Notes: generated by a model from the letters alone, not told the origin. 64,000 nucleotides of DNA from Pseudomaricurvus alkylphenolicus (GCF_011683955.1 NZ_JAAQPI010000001.1:62001-126000); one strand, 5' to 3'; positions 34,582 to 43,998 are shown, numbered from the stretch's first letter. A program made the numbers and translations.

Positions 34582-34629
34582 TGGCTATATCAATAACTAT
34601 GTCATTAACTATGTCATAAATTACGTCGT
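34582..34629. repeat. Tandem 12-base repeats upstream of the metallo-hydrolase
   Basis: TAACTATGTCAT occurs twice, exact and in tandem (34594-34605, 34606-34617), flanked by degenerate copies at 34582-34593 and 34618-34629. They lie 18-65 bases before the hydrolase ATG. Helical-phase repeats of this kind suggest a cooperative regulator-binding site. Confidence 0.6.
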
Positions 34630-34946
34630 GATACGCCAGGCACTGAAAGGCGATCACCTTAAGGAGGTAATTCTCTCAGATCATTGAGGTTGATTGTAGA
34701 CAGTTATTCTTTTTGTTTTGATAAAGAAGCCTTTGTCAAGTACAAGAACTTACATAATCTTGTTGTAGTCATCCAGTACATACATTCACTTTATGCCTCT
34801 TCGATAGCTGGATCGATTGAACCAGGGCTCCAATCGCCGCCATATTGACTGGGTGTAAATTGCCGTCATTTCATCAAAGTCTCGACATTGACAAGACAAG
34901 GTTTTTGACTTTGTGTAAATACTGGAATCAATGAAAGGAGACATAG

Positions 34947-35105
34947 ATGCGCCCCAGACAATTTGACGAAGAGGTACTTCTCCAGATCGCTTTTGAGCAA
35001 TTCTGGCGCAAGGGCATCAAAGAGAGCGGCATCGGACGTGAGGGCTCCAGATATGGATTGGATGAGCACCTGGAAAGCAAGTATATTTGTATGGGGGGTA
35101 TATAA
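34947..35105 (+). pseudogene. Truncated TetR-family regulator
   Basis: 52 codons starting [23 protein letters not shown], which is the standard N-terminus of TetR proteins of this type (MRPREFD...LFWRKGYE), with AAAGGAG 6 bases before the ATG. It ends at a stop after KYICMGGI before the helix-turn-helix is complete, so it cannot be a functional repressor. A deletion or rearrangement after the RKG segment is the simplest explanation. Confidence 0.6.
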
Positions 35106-35212
35106 CCCCATTATGGATTACTAATCGTACTCGAAAATTGGAATTCAAGGCTGATGGAACGGGCATGTCTCTGTGGAACGAAAAGCACAACCCACTAAGA
35201 GATCATTACCGA

Positions 35213-35449
35213 TCAGCCTATTCTTCCGGCGCACTTCAGAACTTCTGCCTGGTAGCACTCTCCCCGCTCGTTGAGTAGATCCAACGACTGCAGCGATCTT
35301 TGCCAGTCCCGCTGCAGAGCAAGTCGCGTTGGCCGAAGGGACGACAAGTTCAGCCGTTCACAAAATTTATTACCTTTATAGGGTATCAAGTAGGGTTCCA
35401 GATTTCGGGTTATGCTCCTGTCGCAGTAGAATTCGCACCTACCCAGACA
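35213..35449 (-). pseudogene. Gene fragment without start codon
   Basis: A 78-codon open frame on the minus strand between two stops, with no ATG: it reads ...CDRSITRNLEPYLIPYKG, then NKFCERLNLSSLRPTRLALQ and RDWQRSLQSLDLLNERG, ending CAGRIG. The composition is protein-like but no family is recognised. It lies between the truncated TetR gene and the enoyl-CoA hydratase, so this 900-base stretch looks like a rearrangement scar. Confidence 0.35.
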
Positions 35450-35502
35450 TCAGCAGAAAAACCATAATTACATTTTACCAACAGGAGAATTAAAGGCACT
35501 CC

Positions 35503-36288
35503 TTAGTTTCCAGTAAACTTAGGATCACGCTTTTCAAAAAAGGCATTGACCGACTCCTTGAAATCCTGAGTCTGTACTGTCAACATGTATTGGTCCCTGT
35601 CCATATAACTGGTTGCCTGGGCCAGAGCGTTGGCGGTCGCATTGACCGCCATCTTGGTCATCTTCACCGGAAGCGGCGGCAGAGCTGCGACACGTTCGGC
35701 AAAACTCATGGCTCGCTCCAACGTGGTACCATTGTCGGCGAGTTCTTCAACCAGCCCCCAGGATAACGCCTCTTCAGGTTCAATTAACTCGCTCAGGGTC
35801 ACGTACTGTTTTGTCCGAGCCGGACCAATTTGCGCGACTAATCTGGGTATGGTTTGCCAACTCATATTGATACCGAGGCCAATCTCCGGAAGACGCATAT
35901 GCCCTCCCCTAGCCAAGACCCGGTAGTCCAGAGCCGCAACCAATGCAGAAGCCCCCCCAATACAATAGCCTTCAATGGCCGCGATAGTGTAGGCTTCGAT
36001 GTCCTCCCAAGCCTTGCACATATCCGGCCCTAGCTTCATGATGTGACGGAGTTCAAGCAGACTGGCGTCATCGCGGAAATGGCTGGCATCGCTAAGGTCA
36101 GCTCCAGCGGAAAAATTGCCTCCGTCTGTGTATAGCACAACAGCGGTTATCTCTGGCTGATCTTGTAACATTCTTCCGGTATCACGCAGCTCTGTCATAG
36201 CCTGATGGGACAGCGCGTTGCGCCCATCCCCGCGAGACAGCTTCACCTTGGCAATGCGTCCATTGATTTCAGTTTTCACAAATTCCAT
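35503..36288 (-). CDS. Enoyl-CoA hydratase/isomerase
   Basis: 261-residue crotonase. The oxyanion hole is formed by FSAGADLS (about 55-62) and IEGYCIGGASALVAALDYRV (about 98-117); LPEIGLGINM carries the Glu region. Start 36288 (MEFVKTEI) with GAGG 8 bases before it; the ORF extends to 36348 into the SDR. It is the last gene of the TonB receptor-thiolase-MaoC-SDR-hydratase operon, with a 10-base gap to the SDR. Together with MaoC it supplies two alternative hydration chemistries. Confidence 0.92.
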   Translation of the reverse strand: MEFVKTEINGRIAKVKLSRGDGRNALSHQAMTELRDTGRMLQDQPEITAVVLYTDGGNFSAGADLSDASHFRDDASLLELRHIMKLGPDMCKAWEDIEAYTIAAIEGYCIGGASALVAALDYRVLARGGHMRLPEIGLGINMSWQTIPRLVAQIGPARTKQYVTLSELIEPEEALSWGLVEELADNGTTLERAMSFAERVAALPPLPVKMTKMAVNATANALAQATSYMDRDQYMLTVQTQDFKESVNAFFEKRDPKFTGN

Positions 36289-36298
36289 CACATCTACC

Positions 36299-37225
36299 TC
36301 AATCTTTCGGCATTTCGATGCCATAATGTTGCATCGCTTGAGTGACAAACTTTAGGGATTGTTCACCAGCGCCGTGTAATTCCTTTTCACCTTCTCGCGA
36401 AAAAATCTCGCTGCCTCGATCCAAAACTGCTTCGGGTGTCAGCTGCTCAGGCGCTATGTAAGTTCCCGATGTTTCGTACAGATGAGTACTGGCAAAGCCA
36501 CCTGCGCCGGCACAAAGAATCTGCCGATTCGGAGCATTTTCAGCACAGAGCGTTACCAGACCTGCGCTCACGACTTCAGGGCTCATCAGTTTAAACAGCT
36601 CTTCTGGCATCAACTCTTCCGTCATGCGAGTACCCGCCGCTGGGGCTAATGCATTGACTTTGATATTGTTCTTTTCGCCCTCCAGGACCAATGTATTCAT
36701 TAGACCCAACACAGCCATTTTGGCAGCACCATAATTGGCTTGCCCAAAGTTACCGTACATACCACTCGCAGAGGTGGTCATCACGATTCGGCCATAGTTC
36801 TGCTCTCGCATGATATCCCACACAGCCTTGGTACAGTGAACCGAACCCATCACATGCACGTCCATAACTAAGCGAAAATCGTCCAGCGACATCTTGCTGA
36901 AAGTCTTATCACGCAAGATCCCGGCGTTGTTGACCAAAATATCAATACGGCCCCAGCGTTCCATGGCGGTTTTAACCATGTCCTGTACTTCATCGAAGTC
37001 GGCCACATTAGCACCATGTGCGACAGCTTCCCCACCATTTTTTTCAATCAACGTCACAACGTCTTCGGCCGCTTCTGAGGAACGTCCGCTTCCATCACGA
37101 GCACCACCCAAATCATTAACGACTACCTTGGCACCACGCTCGGCCAGCAACAGAGCATGCGCCCTGCCAAGTCCGTTTCCGGCTCCCGTAATAATGGCCA
37201 CTTGACCGTCAAATCGAATTGTCAT
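36299..37225 (-). CDS. (3R)-hydroxyacyl-CoA dehydrogenase, 17beta-HSD4/MFE-2-like SDR
   Basis: 308 residues. TGAGNGLGRAHALLLAERGAKVVVNDLGG (13-41, typical of the MFE-2 dehydrogenase unit), with GARDGSGRSSEAAEDVV and a catalytic Ser152, Tyr165 and Lys169 (YGAAK). A C-terminal 60-residue extension (PEQLTPEAVLDRGSEIF) resembles the linker found after MFE-2 dehydrogenase domains. Expected to oxidise (3R)-3-hydroxyacyl-CoA from the MaoC hydratase encoded next upstream, to feed the thiolase. GAGG is upstream of the ATG. Confidence 0.92.
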   Translation of the reverse strand: MTIRFDGQVAIITGAGNGLGRAHALLLAERGAKVVVNDLGGARDGSGRSSEAAEDVVTLIEKNGGEAVAHGANVADFDEVQDMVKTAMERWGRIDILVNNAGILRDKTFSKMSLDDFRLVMDVHVMGSVHCTKAVWDIMREQNYGRIVMTTSASGMYGNFGQANYGAAKMAVLGLMNTLVLEGEKNNIKVNALAPAAGTRMTEELMPEELFKLMSPEVVSAGLVTLCAENAPNRQILCAGAGGFASTHLYETSGTYIAPEQLTPEAVLDRGSEIFSREGEKELHGAGEQSLKFVTQAMQHYGIEMPKD

Positions 37226-37262
37226 TTTTTACCTCGTAACCTTTAAGTGCTGCAATATATGT

Positions 37263-37727
37263 TCAAACCGGAACGACCAACAGACCCAACCAGTCCGCTA
37301 TTAGGGCCGGTGTATCTTCGCCTTCGATTTCAATGCTGATGTTGTAACGTATTAGAAATTGCCCGGGAGACTTTTGGGTAACTTCCGTCACTTCGGCATG
37401 GGCACGAATCCGAGAATTTACTTTGACAGGCGTTAGAAAACGCACCTTGTCAAAACCGTAATTCAATCCCATAACCGCGTCTTCCGCCACCACAGAAAAC
37501 GATTGCGAGAAATGGGAAATCATCGATAGTGTAAGAAACCCATGAGCAATGGTGCCACCAAATGGAGTTTCCGCCGCCTTGGCGGGGTCCACGTGAATAA
37601 ATTGATGATCGAGCGTGGTATCCGCGAACTTGTTGATTTGATCTTGCGTTACCTCAAACCATTCGGTCGGCTCTGCTTGATAGCCAAGTAGTGATGGCAG
37701 CTCCTTGCTTTTCACAATTTTGATCAT
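37263..37727 (-). CDS. MaoC-like (R)-specific enoyl-CoA hydratase
   Basis: 154-residue hotdog-fold protein. FADTTLDHQFIHVDPAKA (about 34-51) is the hydratase-2 motif with catalytic Asp and His, followed by PFGGTIAHGFLTLSM. It hydrates trans-2-enoyl-CoA to (3R)-hydroxyacyl-CoA. AGGG lies 8 bases before the ATG and the thiolase gene stop is 12 bases upstream. Works with the SDR downstream, whose specificity is (3R), giving a coherent R-type beta-oxidation branch. Confidence 0.92.
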   Translation of the reverse strand: MIKIVKSKELPSLLGYQAEPTEWFEVTQDQINKFADTTLDHQFIHVDPAKAAETPFGGTIAHGFLTLSMISHFSQSFSVVAEDAVMGLNYGFDKVRFLTPVKVNSRIRAHAEVTEVTQKSPGQFLIRYNISIEIEGEDTPALIADWLGLLVVPV

Positions 37728-37739
37728 GTCGCCAACCCT

Positions 37740-38945
37740 TTAATAAACTTCAAACAATCCTGCGGCACCCATTCCTGCGCCAACACACATGGTAACCACA
37801 ACGAATTTTACGCCGCGGCGCTTTCCTTCGATTAAGGCGTGGCCTACTGAACGCGCGCCCGTCATTCCGTAGGGGTGACCAATGGAAATGGCACCACCAT
37901 TAACGTTAAATATATCCGGATCTATTCCCAGCGCATCTCGACAGTACAGACACTGTGAGGCAAACGCTTCGTTTAGTTCCCACAGACCGATATCACTGAT
38001 GCTTAGGCCATTGCGCTCAAGTAAACGGGGCACTGCGTAGACCGGTCCAATACCCATTTCTTCAGGTTCACAGCCGGCTACCGCAAAACCACGAAATGCC
38101 CCTAGCGGAGTCAAATTCTGCTGCTCTGCAAGCTTGGCTTCCATCATCACAACACTGCTGGCGCCATCAGACATTTGACTTGCATTGCCGGCCGTAACAA
38201 AGCGGCCTTCTTTTATCACCAGGCCATCCTTGTGTACGGGCTCCAGCGCTGCTAGAGACTCCAGGGTAGTCTCAGGGCGATTGCACTCATCGCGATCTAC
38301 GCACCTATCGATCAAAGTGGTTTCACCGGTGGCCTTGTCCAGTTTGGCCCACTTGACATCCATAGGAACGATTTCGTCGTCGAAAGCGCCTTTCTCCTGT
38401 GCCGCCGCGGTACGTTGCTGGCTTTGCAGAGCGTACTCATCTTGATCTTCGCGACTAATACCGTATCGCTCCGCCACAATTTCTGCAGTTTCGATCATTC
38501 CCATCCATAACGCGGGTTTACTCGAAAACAGTTCCGCCTCAGTCGCTTGATGCATATTCATTTTGCCGGACATCTGTACCATGGAGATTGATTCCACGCC
38601 GCCGGCAGCCAATACCGGCACCCCTTCGTTGAGAATACGGCCGGCACCCATGGCAATGGCTTGAAGACCGGACGAGCAATAACGATTAACCGTCACACCA
38701 GACGTAGAAACCGGGCAACCGGCTTTCACCGCAGCGGTACGAGCGATATTGAACCCGGTCGCGCCTTCAGGCATACCACTCCCGAGAATCACGTCTTCCA
38801 ATTGATCGGCGCTAATGCCCGCCCTGCTGATGGCATTGTGAAGTGAATGCCCGGCTAAAGCGATGGGGTGCGTATTATTAAAACTGCCTTTGATCGACTT
38901 GGCCATACCAGTGCGAGCGGTGGAAACGATAACGGCTTCGCGCAT
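37740..38945 (-). CDS. Acetyl-CoA acyltransferase (thiolase, FadA family)
   Basis: 401 residues with a complete thiolase active site: nucleophile Cys90 ([12 protein letters not shown]), His357 ([11 protein letters not shown]) and Cys387 ([10 protein letters not shown]). It cleaves 3-ketoacyl-CoA. ATG 38945 (MREAVIV) is taken; a TTG at 38960 would lie before it. It starts 42 bases after the TonB receptor stop on the same strand and leads the beta-oxidation genes; the whole run to 35503 is probably one operon. Confidence 0.95.
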   Translation of the reverse strand: MREAVIVSTARTGMAKSIKGSFNNTHPIALAGHSLHNAISRAGISADQLEDVILGSGMPEGATGFNIARTAAVKAGCPVSTSGVTVNRYCSSGLQAIAMGAGRILNEGVPVLAAGGVESISMVQMSGKMNMHQATEAELFSSKPALWMGMIETAEIVAERYGISREDQDEYALQSQQRTAAAQEKGAFDDEIVPMDVKWAKLDKATGETTLIDRCVDRDECNRPETTLESLAALEPVHKDGLVIKEGRFVTAGNASQMSDGASSVVMMEAKLAEQQNLTPLGAFRGFAVAGCEPEEMGIGPVYAVPRLLERNGLSISDIGLWELNEAFASQCLYCRDALGIDPDIFNVNGGAISIGHPYGMTGARSVGHALIEGKRRGVKFVVVTMCVGAGMGAAGLFEVY

Positions 38946-38987
38946 AAAGATAAACCTCAATAAAAATAGAAAAAGTGGTTAATAACC

Positions 38988-41270
38988 TTACATTTGGAAC
39001 TTGATGTTCAAACCCAGCTTACGTGGGTAGAGTCGTTGTTCTGGCGCAGGGGTGTAATTTGTTAACCCTATGGGGCCAGCCTGATCAAGAAGGTTTTCGC
39101 CGAAGAGGGTAAATTCCCAGTCGCCAGCTTTTACCCCCAACCGAAGTGACAGATCATTCATTTCTTCAGTGGTACTGCCCGAAGTAACCTCCATCTGTGG
39201 ACGCAGATGAGACCAGGAAAAACGCGCGAAGCCCTCTAGTTCACTAAATACCTGGGTTTGGTAATCCAACGAAAATGTTGCTGATCGCTGAGGGGCGTTG
39301 GCAAGTTCTCCCCCTTTTTCCACACCCGGCAATACGGCAGCAATAACCGGATCCACGGACGTCCATTCTGATCGATTAATATTCGCCGCCAACTGAAGCG
39401 TCAATCCTTTTACAGGAGTGGCATACATAGCACCCAGATCAAAGCCTGTAATCTCAGCATCACCGGCATTGGCGTTGGCAACCACCGTGGCAGTACTGAA
39501 TTGCAGTTGCACATCATCCCATTGGGAGTGGTAGAGCGCTGCATCAAGAACCAAACTACCGTCGAGCAATGTCCACTTGCTGCCCAGCTCAAAACTCCAA
39601 AGAGAGTCTTCGTCCAACAATGTCTCGGTATTAATGCCCATCGCGGCAGCGCCTGCGACCGAATCTGTGCCCTGCACTGAACCGCTTCGGAAACCTTTGG
39701 CTGCAGACGCATAAACCATTCCCTCTTCTGCCAGATTCCATTTAACGGCTAATCGAGGATTCAGCGAGTTCGAGGTTCCGGAAGATGAACCACCCTCGCT
39801 AATACCGGTGAAAGTGCGTTCATCCTCAAAGTACCGAAGGCCCAGACTGGGTTCCAAAACCCCGTCGAACAACATCGCAGATACTTCACCAAATACAGAA
39901 CGGGTGCTGATATCCGCCTTTCCTTTGACAAGGGTATCTCCTGTCAAGCCTCCGATGAGAGGGCCGTAAACCGGTCCCAAATTCGGCAAAGTCGTTAAAG
40001 TTTCGGATTCAAATTCAGCCTCGCTAATGAATACCCCGACTAACCAGTTGAGGTTCGAATCTCCGTTGGAGACCAAACGCAGTTCCTGAGTAACACTCTC
40101 TGTTTCATAGAGGGCTGTGATGTCAGAAAGCCCCCCCGCAAACTCCAGAGTCCAAGGCAACTGGTGATCCATATAACTGGTGCCGCTGACCAGCGTGGCA
40201 AAGCCCAAATCCCAGTCAACCTGGACCGAAGCCATATCCAAGCCCGAATCCAACTCGTTGTGAGACTCAGAACGCGCCTGCAGGTAGTCACTGTAGGCAT
40301 CTTGGTAGAAGGTACCACCAGCCATTGGATCCGGGTTTGGACCCACAACGGCGAAGGTCACGGGGTCGAGAATAACCGCCAGATCAGCAGCGCCGGCAAT
40401 TGGTGCCAAAGTGGCAGCGGTTGCCTGATCCAAAGCTGGATAGAGCTCACCCTTCGCATCCACAAAACTGCTGAAATCCTGGTTGGACTCCATATGCCAA
40501 AGTGTCGCTTCAATGCTCAATTCATCATTGGGTGTGAAGTTGAGTTTCACTCTAACATTACTGGAATCTGAATCGCCCAGCTTGTCTTCATCGGGAAAGT
40601 CCGGGGATTTACCGTAACCGGAAGTCTTATCCATACCACCACTGACACGCAGACCTAGCTTGTCTTCGATCAGCGGCAAATTGACAGAAAAATCTGCATA
40701 GTAACTCAGATCCGCGCCACTGGCGCTGGCGATACCGGTCTGGAATTTCGCCTGAAATTCATTGGGATTAGCATCAGCGGTTATGATTTTCACCGTGCCC
40801 CCCATAGAACCCTGTCCGTAAAGTGTTCCCTGAGGGCCGCGCAGTACTTCAATTCGTTCAAGGTCAAAAAAACGAGCCGGAGGTGCCACCTGCAAATTTG
40901 GCACGCCGAATGCCAACTCATCTATGTAGTATCCTGTGGTTGCCTCTCCGGTCGTACCACTGGAAATCCCACGAATTTGCATCGTCTGCCAACCGGCGGC
41001 GGGAGCGTTTACAAAAGATGCAGAGGGAATCATGCCAGCAATGTCTTCCAGCCCAGTGACACCCAGATTTTCTAAGTTGTCACCGGTAAATGCCTGAAGT
41101 GAGCCAGCCACATCTGTTAATGACTGTTCCCTCTTTTGCGCTGTCACCACAATTTCTTCTATGGAGAAGTCGGTGAATTCATCAGCGTGGATTACGCCAG
41201 GCGACAATGCAGCCAGCAGAGTAGCGCTTATCAGGTTACGGGGAAAACGGATTAAGCCGATATGTTCCAT
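38988..41270 (-). CDS. TonB-dependent outer-membrane receptor
   Basis: 760 residues. Signal peptide of about 29 residues, plug motifs EEIVVTAQKREQSL, MQIRGISSGTTG, IEVLRGPQGTLYGQGSMGGTV, barrel to the C-terminal Met. It is first in the operon leading to thiolase, MaoC, SDR and hydratase. Two copies of the GTTTATAC-type operator lie 75-122 bases upstream of the start (41345-41392), tying uptake to the TetR-regulated set. Ligand unknown; probably the substrate of this regulon. Confidence 0.93.
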   Translation of the reverse strand: MEHIGLIRFPRNLISATLLAALSPGVIHADEFTDFSIEEIVVTAQKREQSLTDVAGSLQAFTGDNLENLGVTGLEDIAGMIPSASFVNAPAAGWQTMQIRGISSGTTGEATTGYYIDELAFGVPNLQVAPPARFFDLERIEVLRGPQGTLYGQGSMGGTVKIITADANPNEFQAKFQTGIASASGADLSYYADFSVNLPLIEDKLGLRVSGGMDKTSGYGKSPDFPDEDKLGDSDSSNVRVKLNFTPNDELSIEATLWHMESNQDFSSFVDAKGELYPALDQATAATLAPIAGAADLAVILDPVTFAVVGPNPDPMAGGTFYQDAYSDYLQARSESHNELDSGLDMASVQVDWDLGFATLVSGTSYMDHQLPWTLEFAGGLSDITALYETESVTQELRLVSNGDSNLNWLVGVFISEAEFESETLTTLPNLGPVYGPLIGGLTGDTLVKGKADISTRSVFGEVSAMLFDGVLEPSLGLRYFEDERTFTGISEGGSSSGTSNSLNPRLAVKWNLAEEGMVYASAAKGFRSGSVQGTDSVAGAAAMGINTETLLDEDSLWSFELGSKWTLLDGSLVLDAALYHSQWDDVQLQFSTATVVANANAGDAEITGFDLGAMYATPVKGLTLQLAANINRSEWTSVDPVIAAVLPGVEKGGELANAPQRSATFSLDYQTQVFSELEGFARFSWSHLRPQMEVTSGSTTEEMNDLSLRLGVKAGDWEFTLFGENLLDQAGPIGLTNYTPAPEQRLYPRKLGLNIKFQM

Positions 41271-41344
41271 GGGAGTCGCCTCTTGTAATTGTCTTTATGA
41301 TAGTTCTCTGCAATGAGCTTTGTTGAAATTCAGTGCCTACCACT

Positions 41345-41392
41345 GTTTATACCGAGCGGTAGTCACTTATGTTTATACTATTTGGTATATAC
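41345..41392. promoter_or_regulatory. Two tandem TetR-type operators (TATAC-N6-GTATA class)
   Basis: Site A, 41345-41366: GTTTATAC-CGAGCG-GTAGTCAC (right arm weak). Site B, 41371-41392: GTTTATAC-TATTTG-GTATATAC. The left arms are identical and start 26 bases apart. They stand between the TonB receptor operon (start 41270) and the alcohol dehydrogenase stop (41527), so they act on the receptor promoter. Confidence 0.75.
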
Positions 41393-41526
41393 ACAGGCAG
41401 TCAAGAAACTTTATGGATAAATTGTTCATTAATATCCCGTTCTTCATTCCGGATTGGCAGCACGAGTCCGAAAAAAGGCCGCAATTGCGACCTAAAGGTA
41501 GAGAAGTAGGAGAGGTAAAACGAGCC

Positions 41527-42549
41527 TCAAGACCAAGGCTCAATTAAGATCTTGGCGTGCTGCTCAGGATCTTTTAACGCCTCAAATGCGTCGCTAACGC
41601 CACGCAGATTCACTCTACCGGTGATCCAGGGTCGCCAATTAAAACGCTCCTCGGCTAATGCCTGAAGCGATTCTGCAAATTCCTCCGGCGTGTAGTAAGT
41701 CACAAATTGCAGGCACAGCTCCTTACTGACAGCTAGCATGGGCATAAACAAATCCTCCTCCATACATATACCCGCTATCACCACTCGAGACCCCTGGGGC
41801 GCTCCGACAATTATCTCGTGGATCAGGCCCTTGAGCCCCACGCACTCGAAAATGATGTTGTCAGTGGCGGTAATTGACTGCAGCGCCTCATAGGGGTTCT
41901 CCTCAGCGGGATTGACGACTCGTGACGCTCCCATTTGCTCCGCCAGCTGGCGGCGACGATTTGAATAATCCGCCGCAATGATCTGCGTAACACCTCGCAT
42001 ACGCAGTGCCGCGACTGTCGCCAAGCCAATAGGCCCGCAACCGATAACGAGCGCCGCGTCGGTGCTAACCGCGTTGGCTTTCGCCACCGCGTGAACCCCT
42101 ATAGCCAGGGGTTCGGCCAACGCCGCGGCGTCATTGCTCATAGATTCAGGAACCAGAACTAACGCAGCCTCTGTCAACAACAAGTACTGTGCGTAGGCAC
42201 CCGTAGTCGCCTTACTGGCACCGATGGGAATTACGACCCCGTCCTTCATCAGGAACGGAACGCTGGTAACCCGATCCCCAACTGCCAAGGCTTCCGTGGT
42301 CTCGGGCCCAAAGGAAACGATTTCGCCCACAAACTCGTGCCCTAACACCATATCAGTGCCAATATCGTCGATTGGGGCGCCTGCGGCAGCCGCTTTGGCC
42401 ACCAAATCCGGCCCCTGATTGAACAAGTGAATATCCGAGCCACAGATCCCACAGCTCAGCACCTTCACTAACACTTGCCCCGGTCCCGGCTGCGGTGTGG
42501 GAATGTCTTCAATCCAGAATTGTTTATCTCGGATGATAGCGGCCTGCAT
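41527..42549 (-). CDS. Zinc-containing alcohol dehydrogenase (MDR family)
   Basis: 340 residues, threonine/sorbitol dehydrogenase-like MDR. SCGICGSDIHLF (about 34-45) and VLGHEFVGEIVSFG (about 69-82) hold the catalytic zinc ligands (Cys and His-Glu), while the usual four-Cys structural zinc loop is not evident. VIGCGPIGLATVAALRMRGV is the NAD(P)-binding fold. Start 42549 has AGGAGG at 7 bases. Third gene of the PF10118-cupin-ADH operon; 19 bases separate it from the cupin. Oxidises a secondary alcohol; substrate unknown. Confidence 0.9.
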   Translation of the reverse strand: MQAAIIRDKQFWIEDIPTPQPGPGQVLVKVLSCGICGSDIHLFNQGPDLVAKAAAAGAPIDDIGTDMVLGHEFVGEIVSFGPETTEALAVGDRVTSVPFLMKDGVVIPIGASKATTGAYAQYLLLTEAALVLVPESMSNDAAALAEPLAIGVHAVAKANAVSTDAALVIGCGPIGLATVAALRMRGVTQIIAADYSNRRRQLAEQMGASRVVNPAEENPYEALQSITATDNIIFECVGLKGLIHEIIVGAPQGSRVVIAGICMEEDLFMPMLAVSKELCLQFVTYYTPEEFAESLQALAEERFNWRPWITGRVNLRGVSDAFEALKDPEQHAKILIEPWS

Positions 42550-42568
42550 GTTGACGCCTCCTGTTCGT

Positions 42569-43135
42569 TCAATCGTCGGTAAGATTTTCGCCCACGACAA
42601 TCAGCTTGTCGTAGCCCAGCCCGAGAGCATCGCAATAAGTTCGGTATCCTTGCAGAACCGCATTGGCATCCACAATAGAAGTCACCTGATTATTGTCATC
42701 AAGATTGATGTTAGCGCCATAGACTGCAAACCAGACTTCAGTCGGCCCATCTTGATCTTCAGGTACCATCAAACTGTGAACGGACATTGGCGGTTCAAAC
42801 AGATAAGATCCGGGGCTGTTGATCTGATCGGGTGTTTCTTTGTAATACCAGCGACCTTTTTGAGTTACAGCAAAAACACTGCCGGTATGGTAGTGCTTTT
42901 CAACCGCAACCCCAGGCTGCATGCGGTTGCGAGTAATCCAAAGCCCCTGAGCAAGATCGACGTGGAGTAATTGGATCTCGGCCCCATTGCCCAGATCTAC
43001 CCAAGGCATGTCTTCAATACCCACATGAAGGGTGTCGGCAACACCGTGCTCAGGAATCAAGGGCATGCTCTTGGCGGATTCGGCGAGCTTCATCAGGATA
43101 GCTTCTTTGTCTTGTGGTTCAGACGTTTTATTCAT
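42569..43135 (-). CDS. Cupin dioxygenase-like protein (2,4'-dihydroxyacetophenone dioxygenase type)
   Basis: 188 residues, single cupin domain. The metal-binding pattern is His81-x-His83 in EKHYHTGSV, a Glu around 100 (YYKET) and His120 (PMSVHSL). WITRNRMQPGVAVEKHYH and FAVTQKGRWYYKE are characteristic of the DHAP/acetylacetone dioxygenase group, which cleave C-C bonds beside a ketone using Fe. It lies between the PF10118 and alcohol dehydrogenase genes. Cleavage of an alpha-hydroxy ketone or diketone is a reasonable guess. Confidence 0.75.
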   Translation of the reverse strand: MNKTSEPQDKEAILMKLAESAKSMPLIPEHGVADTLHVGIEDMPWVDLGNGAEIQLLHVDLAQGLWITRNRMQPGVAVEKHYHTGSVFAVTQKGRWYYKETPDQINSPGSYLFEPPMSVHSLMVPEDQDGPTEVWFAVYGANINLDDNNQVTSIVDANAVLQGYRTYCDALGLGYDKLIVVGENLTDD

Positions 43136-43173
43136 AGTGTTTTCTCACTGAATTGGATTATTGCCCGTGGAGC

Positions 43174-43998
43174 TTAACGGGTAGTCGTGGCCAGTTCGTT
43201 GTACCGTTTTTGTACCTGTGCGAGCACAGCTGGCAGTTCAAATTTACGCGGCGAATACCAAGGCATATAGATATTCAATACCTTGGGCAGCGCCTTAAGC
43301 AGGTATTTGCTTGTGCGTTTTATTCGCAACCAACGCTGGGAGCGACTGTTGTATTTTTGAAAGGTATTTGGGTCTGCGTCACGAAGAATTTTGGCCAACT
43401 TCATGCTCAGAGAAATAAAGTGCCATTGAGCCCAAAGCCCGACGAACAAACGGTAAAAGTAACCGCCACTAACAGCTTCGTAGGCCTCAAACGCCACATT
43501 GCGGTGCTCTAGCTCCTCCAACACATGCCATTCAATTAACTCGCGGATGGGACTGTGCATCGCGTCAAAAAAACCAACTTCAAACTGAGCCCGTGAAGTC
43601 GCAGAGGTCATCGCCTCAAAGCCTTCAGCGTAGGCAAGATTAAAACGCAAGGACTTCTCCTTGCTCAGTCGCTTGTACTCAGCATCGATTGTGTCTTCCA
43701 ATGCCTGCAGTTTATCTGCGGCGCCGCTGCGCAGTCGTACAACTTCATTGGCCTTCGCGTGCTCTTTATAGTGGTTACCCTCCTGCGCGCAAAAACGTTG
43801 CATTTCCTCCTTCAACTCTTGGTCATTAACCTGCTTCATGGCCATGCGCACAGAGCGAATCAGATAGGGCTCCAGATAAGGCAACAGCATCCAGCTGCCG
43901 AGAAACATATAAGACATGGCCGGATCCTGGTCGACAAACACCAGCTCCATGTCTTTGTCAAAATGAAAGTCCATCTGACGCACAGTAATTGAATCCAT
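43174..43998 (-). CDS. PF10118-type metal-dependent hydrolase/oxygenase-like protein
   Basis: 274 residues of the poorly characterised PF10118 family. All-helical with ferritin-like ExxH patterns: Glu73-x2-His76 and His80 (QEGNHYKEH), Glu160-x2-His163 (EWHVLEELEHRNVAFE), and Glu124/Glu126 in YAEGFEAMTS, which would suit a di-iron site. Annotations call such proteins hydrolases, but the carboxylate-His pattern also suits di-iron oxygenation; no function is proven. AGGAG lies 7 bases before the ATG. First gene of the operon with the cupin and zinc dehydrogenase, divergent from TetR with the operator in between. Confidence 0.75.
   Translation of the reverse strand: MDSITVRQMDFHFDKDMELVFVDQDPAMSYMFLGSWMLLPYLEPYLIRSVRMAMKQVNDQELKEEMQRFCAQEGNHYKEHAKANEVVRLRSGAADKLQALEDTIDAEYKRLSKEKSLRFNLAYAEGFEAMTSATSRAQFEVGFFDAMHSPIRELIEWHVLEELEHRNVAFEAYEAVSGGYFYRLFVGLWAQWHFISLSMKLAKILRDADPNTFQKYNSRSQRWLRIKRTSKYLLKALPKVLNIYMPWYSPRKFELPAVLAQVQKRYNELATTTR

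Noticed and set aside
34582-34629. CRISPR-like array
   Set aside because: The 12-base repeats are directly tandem without spacers, and no cas genes are nearby.
35087-35278. 63-residue plus-strand ORF
   Set aside because: No family resemblance and it is antisense to the orphan fragment; poor start context.
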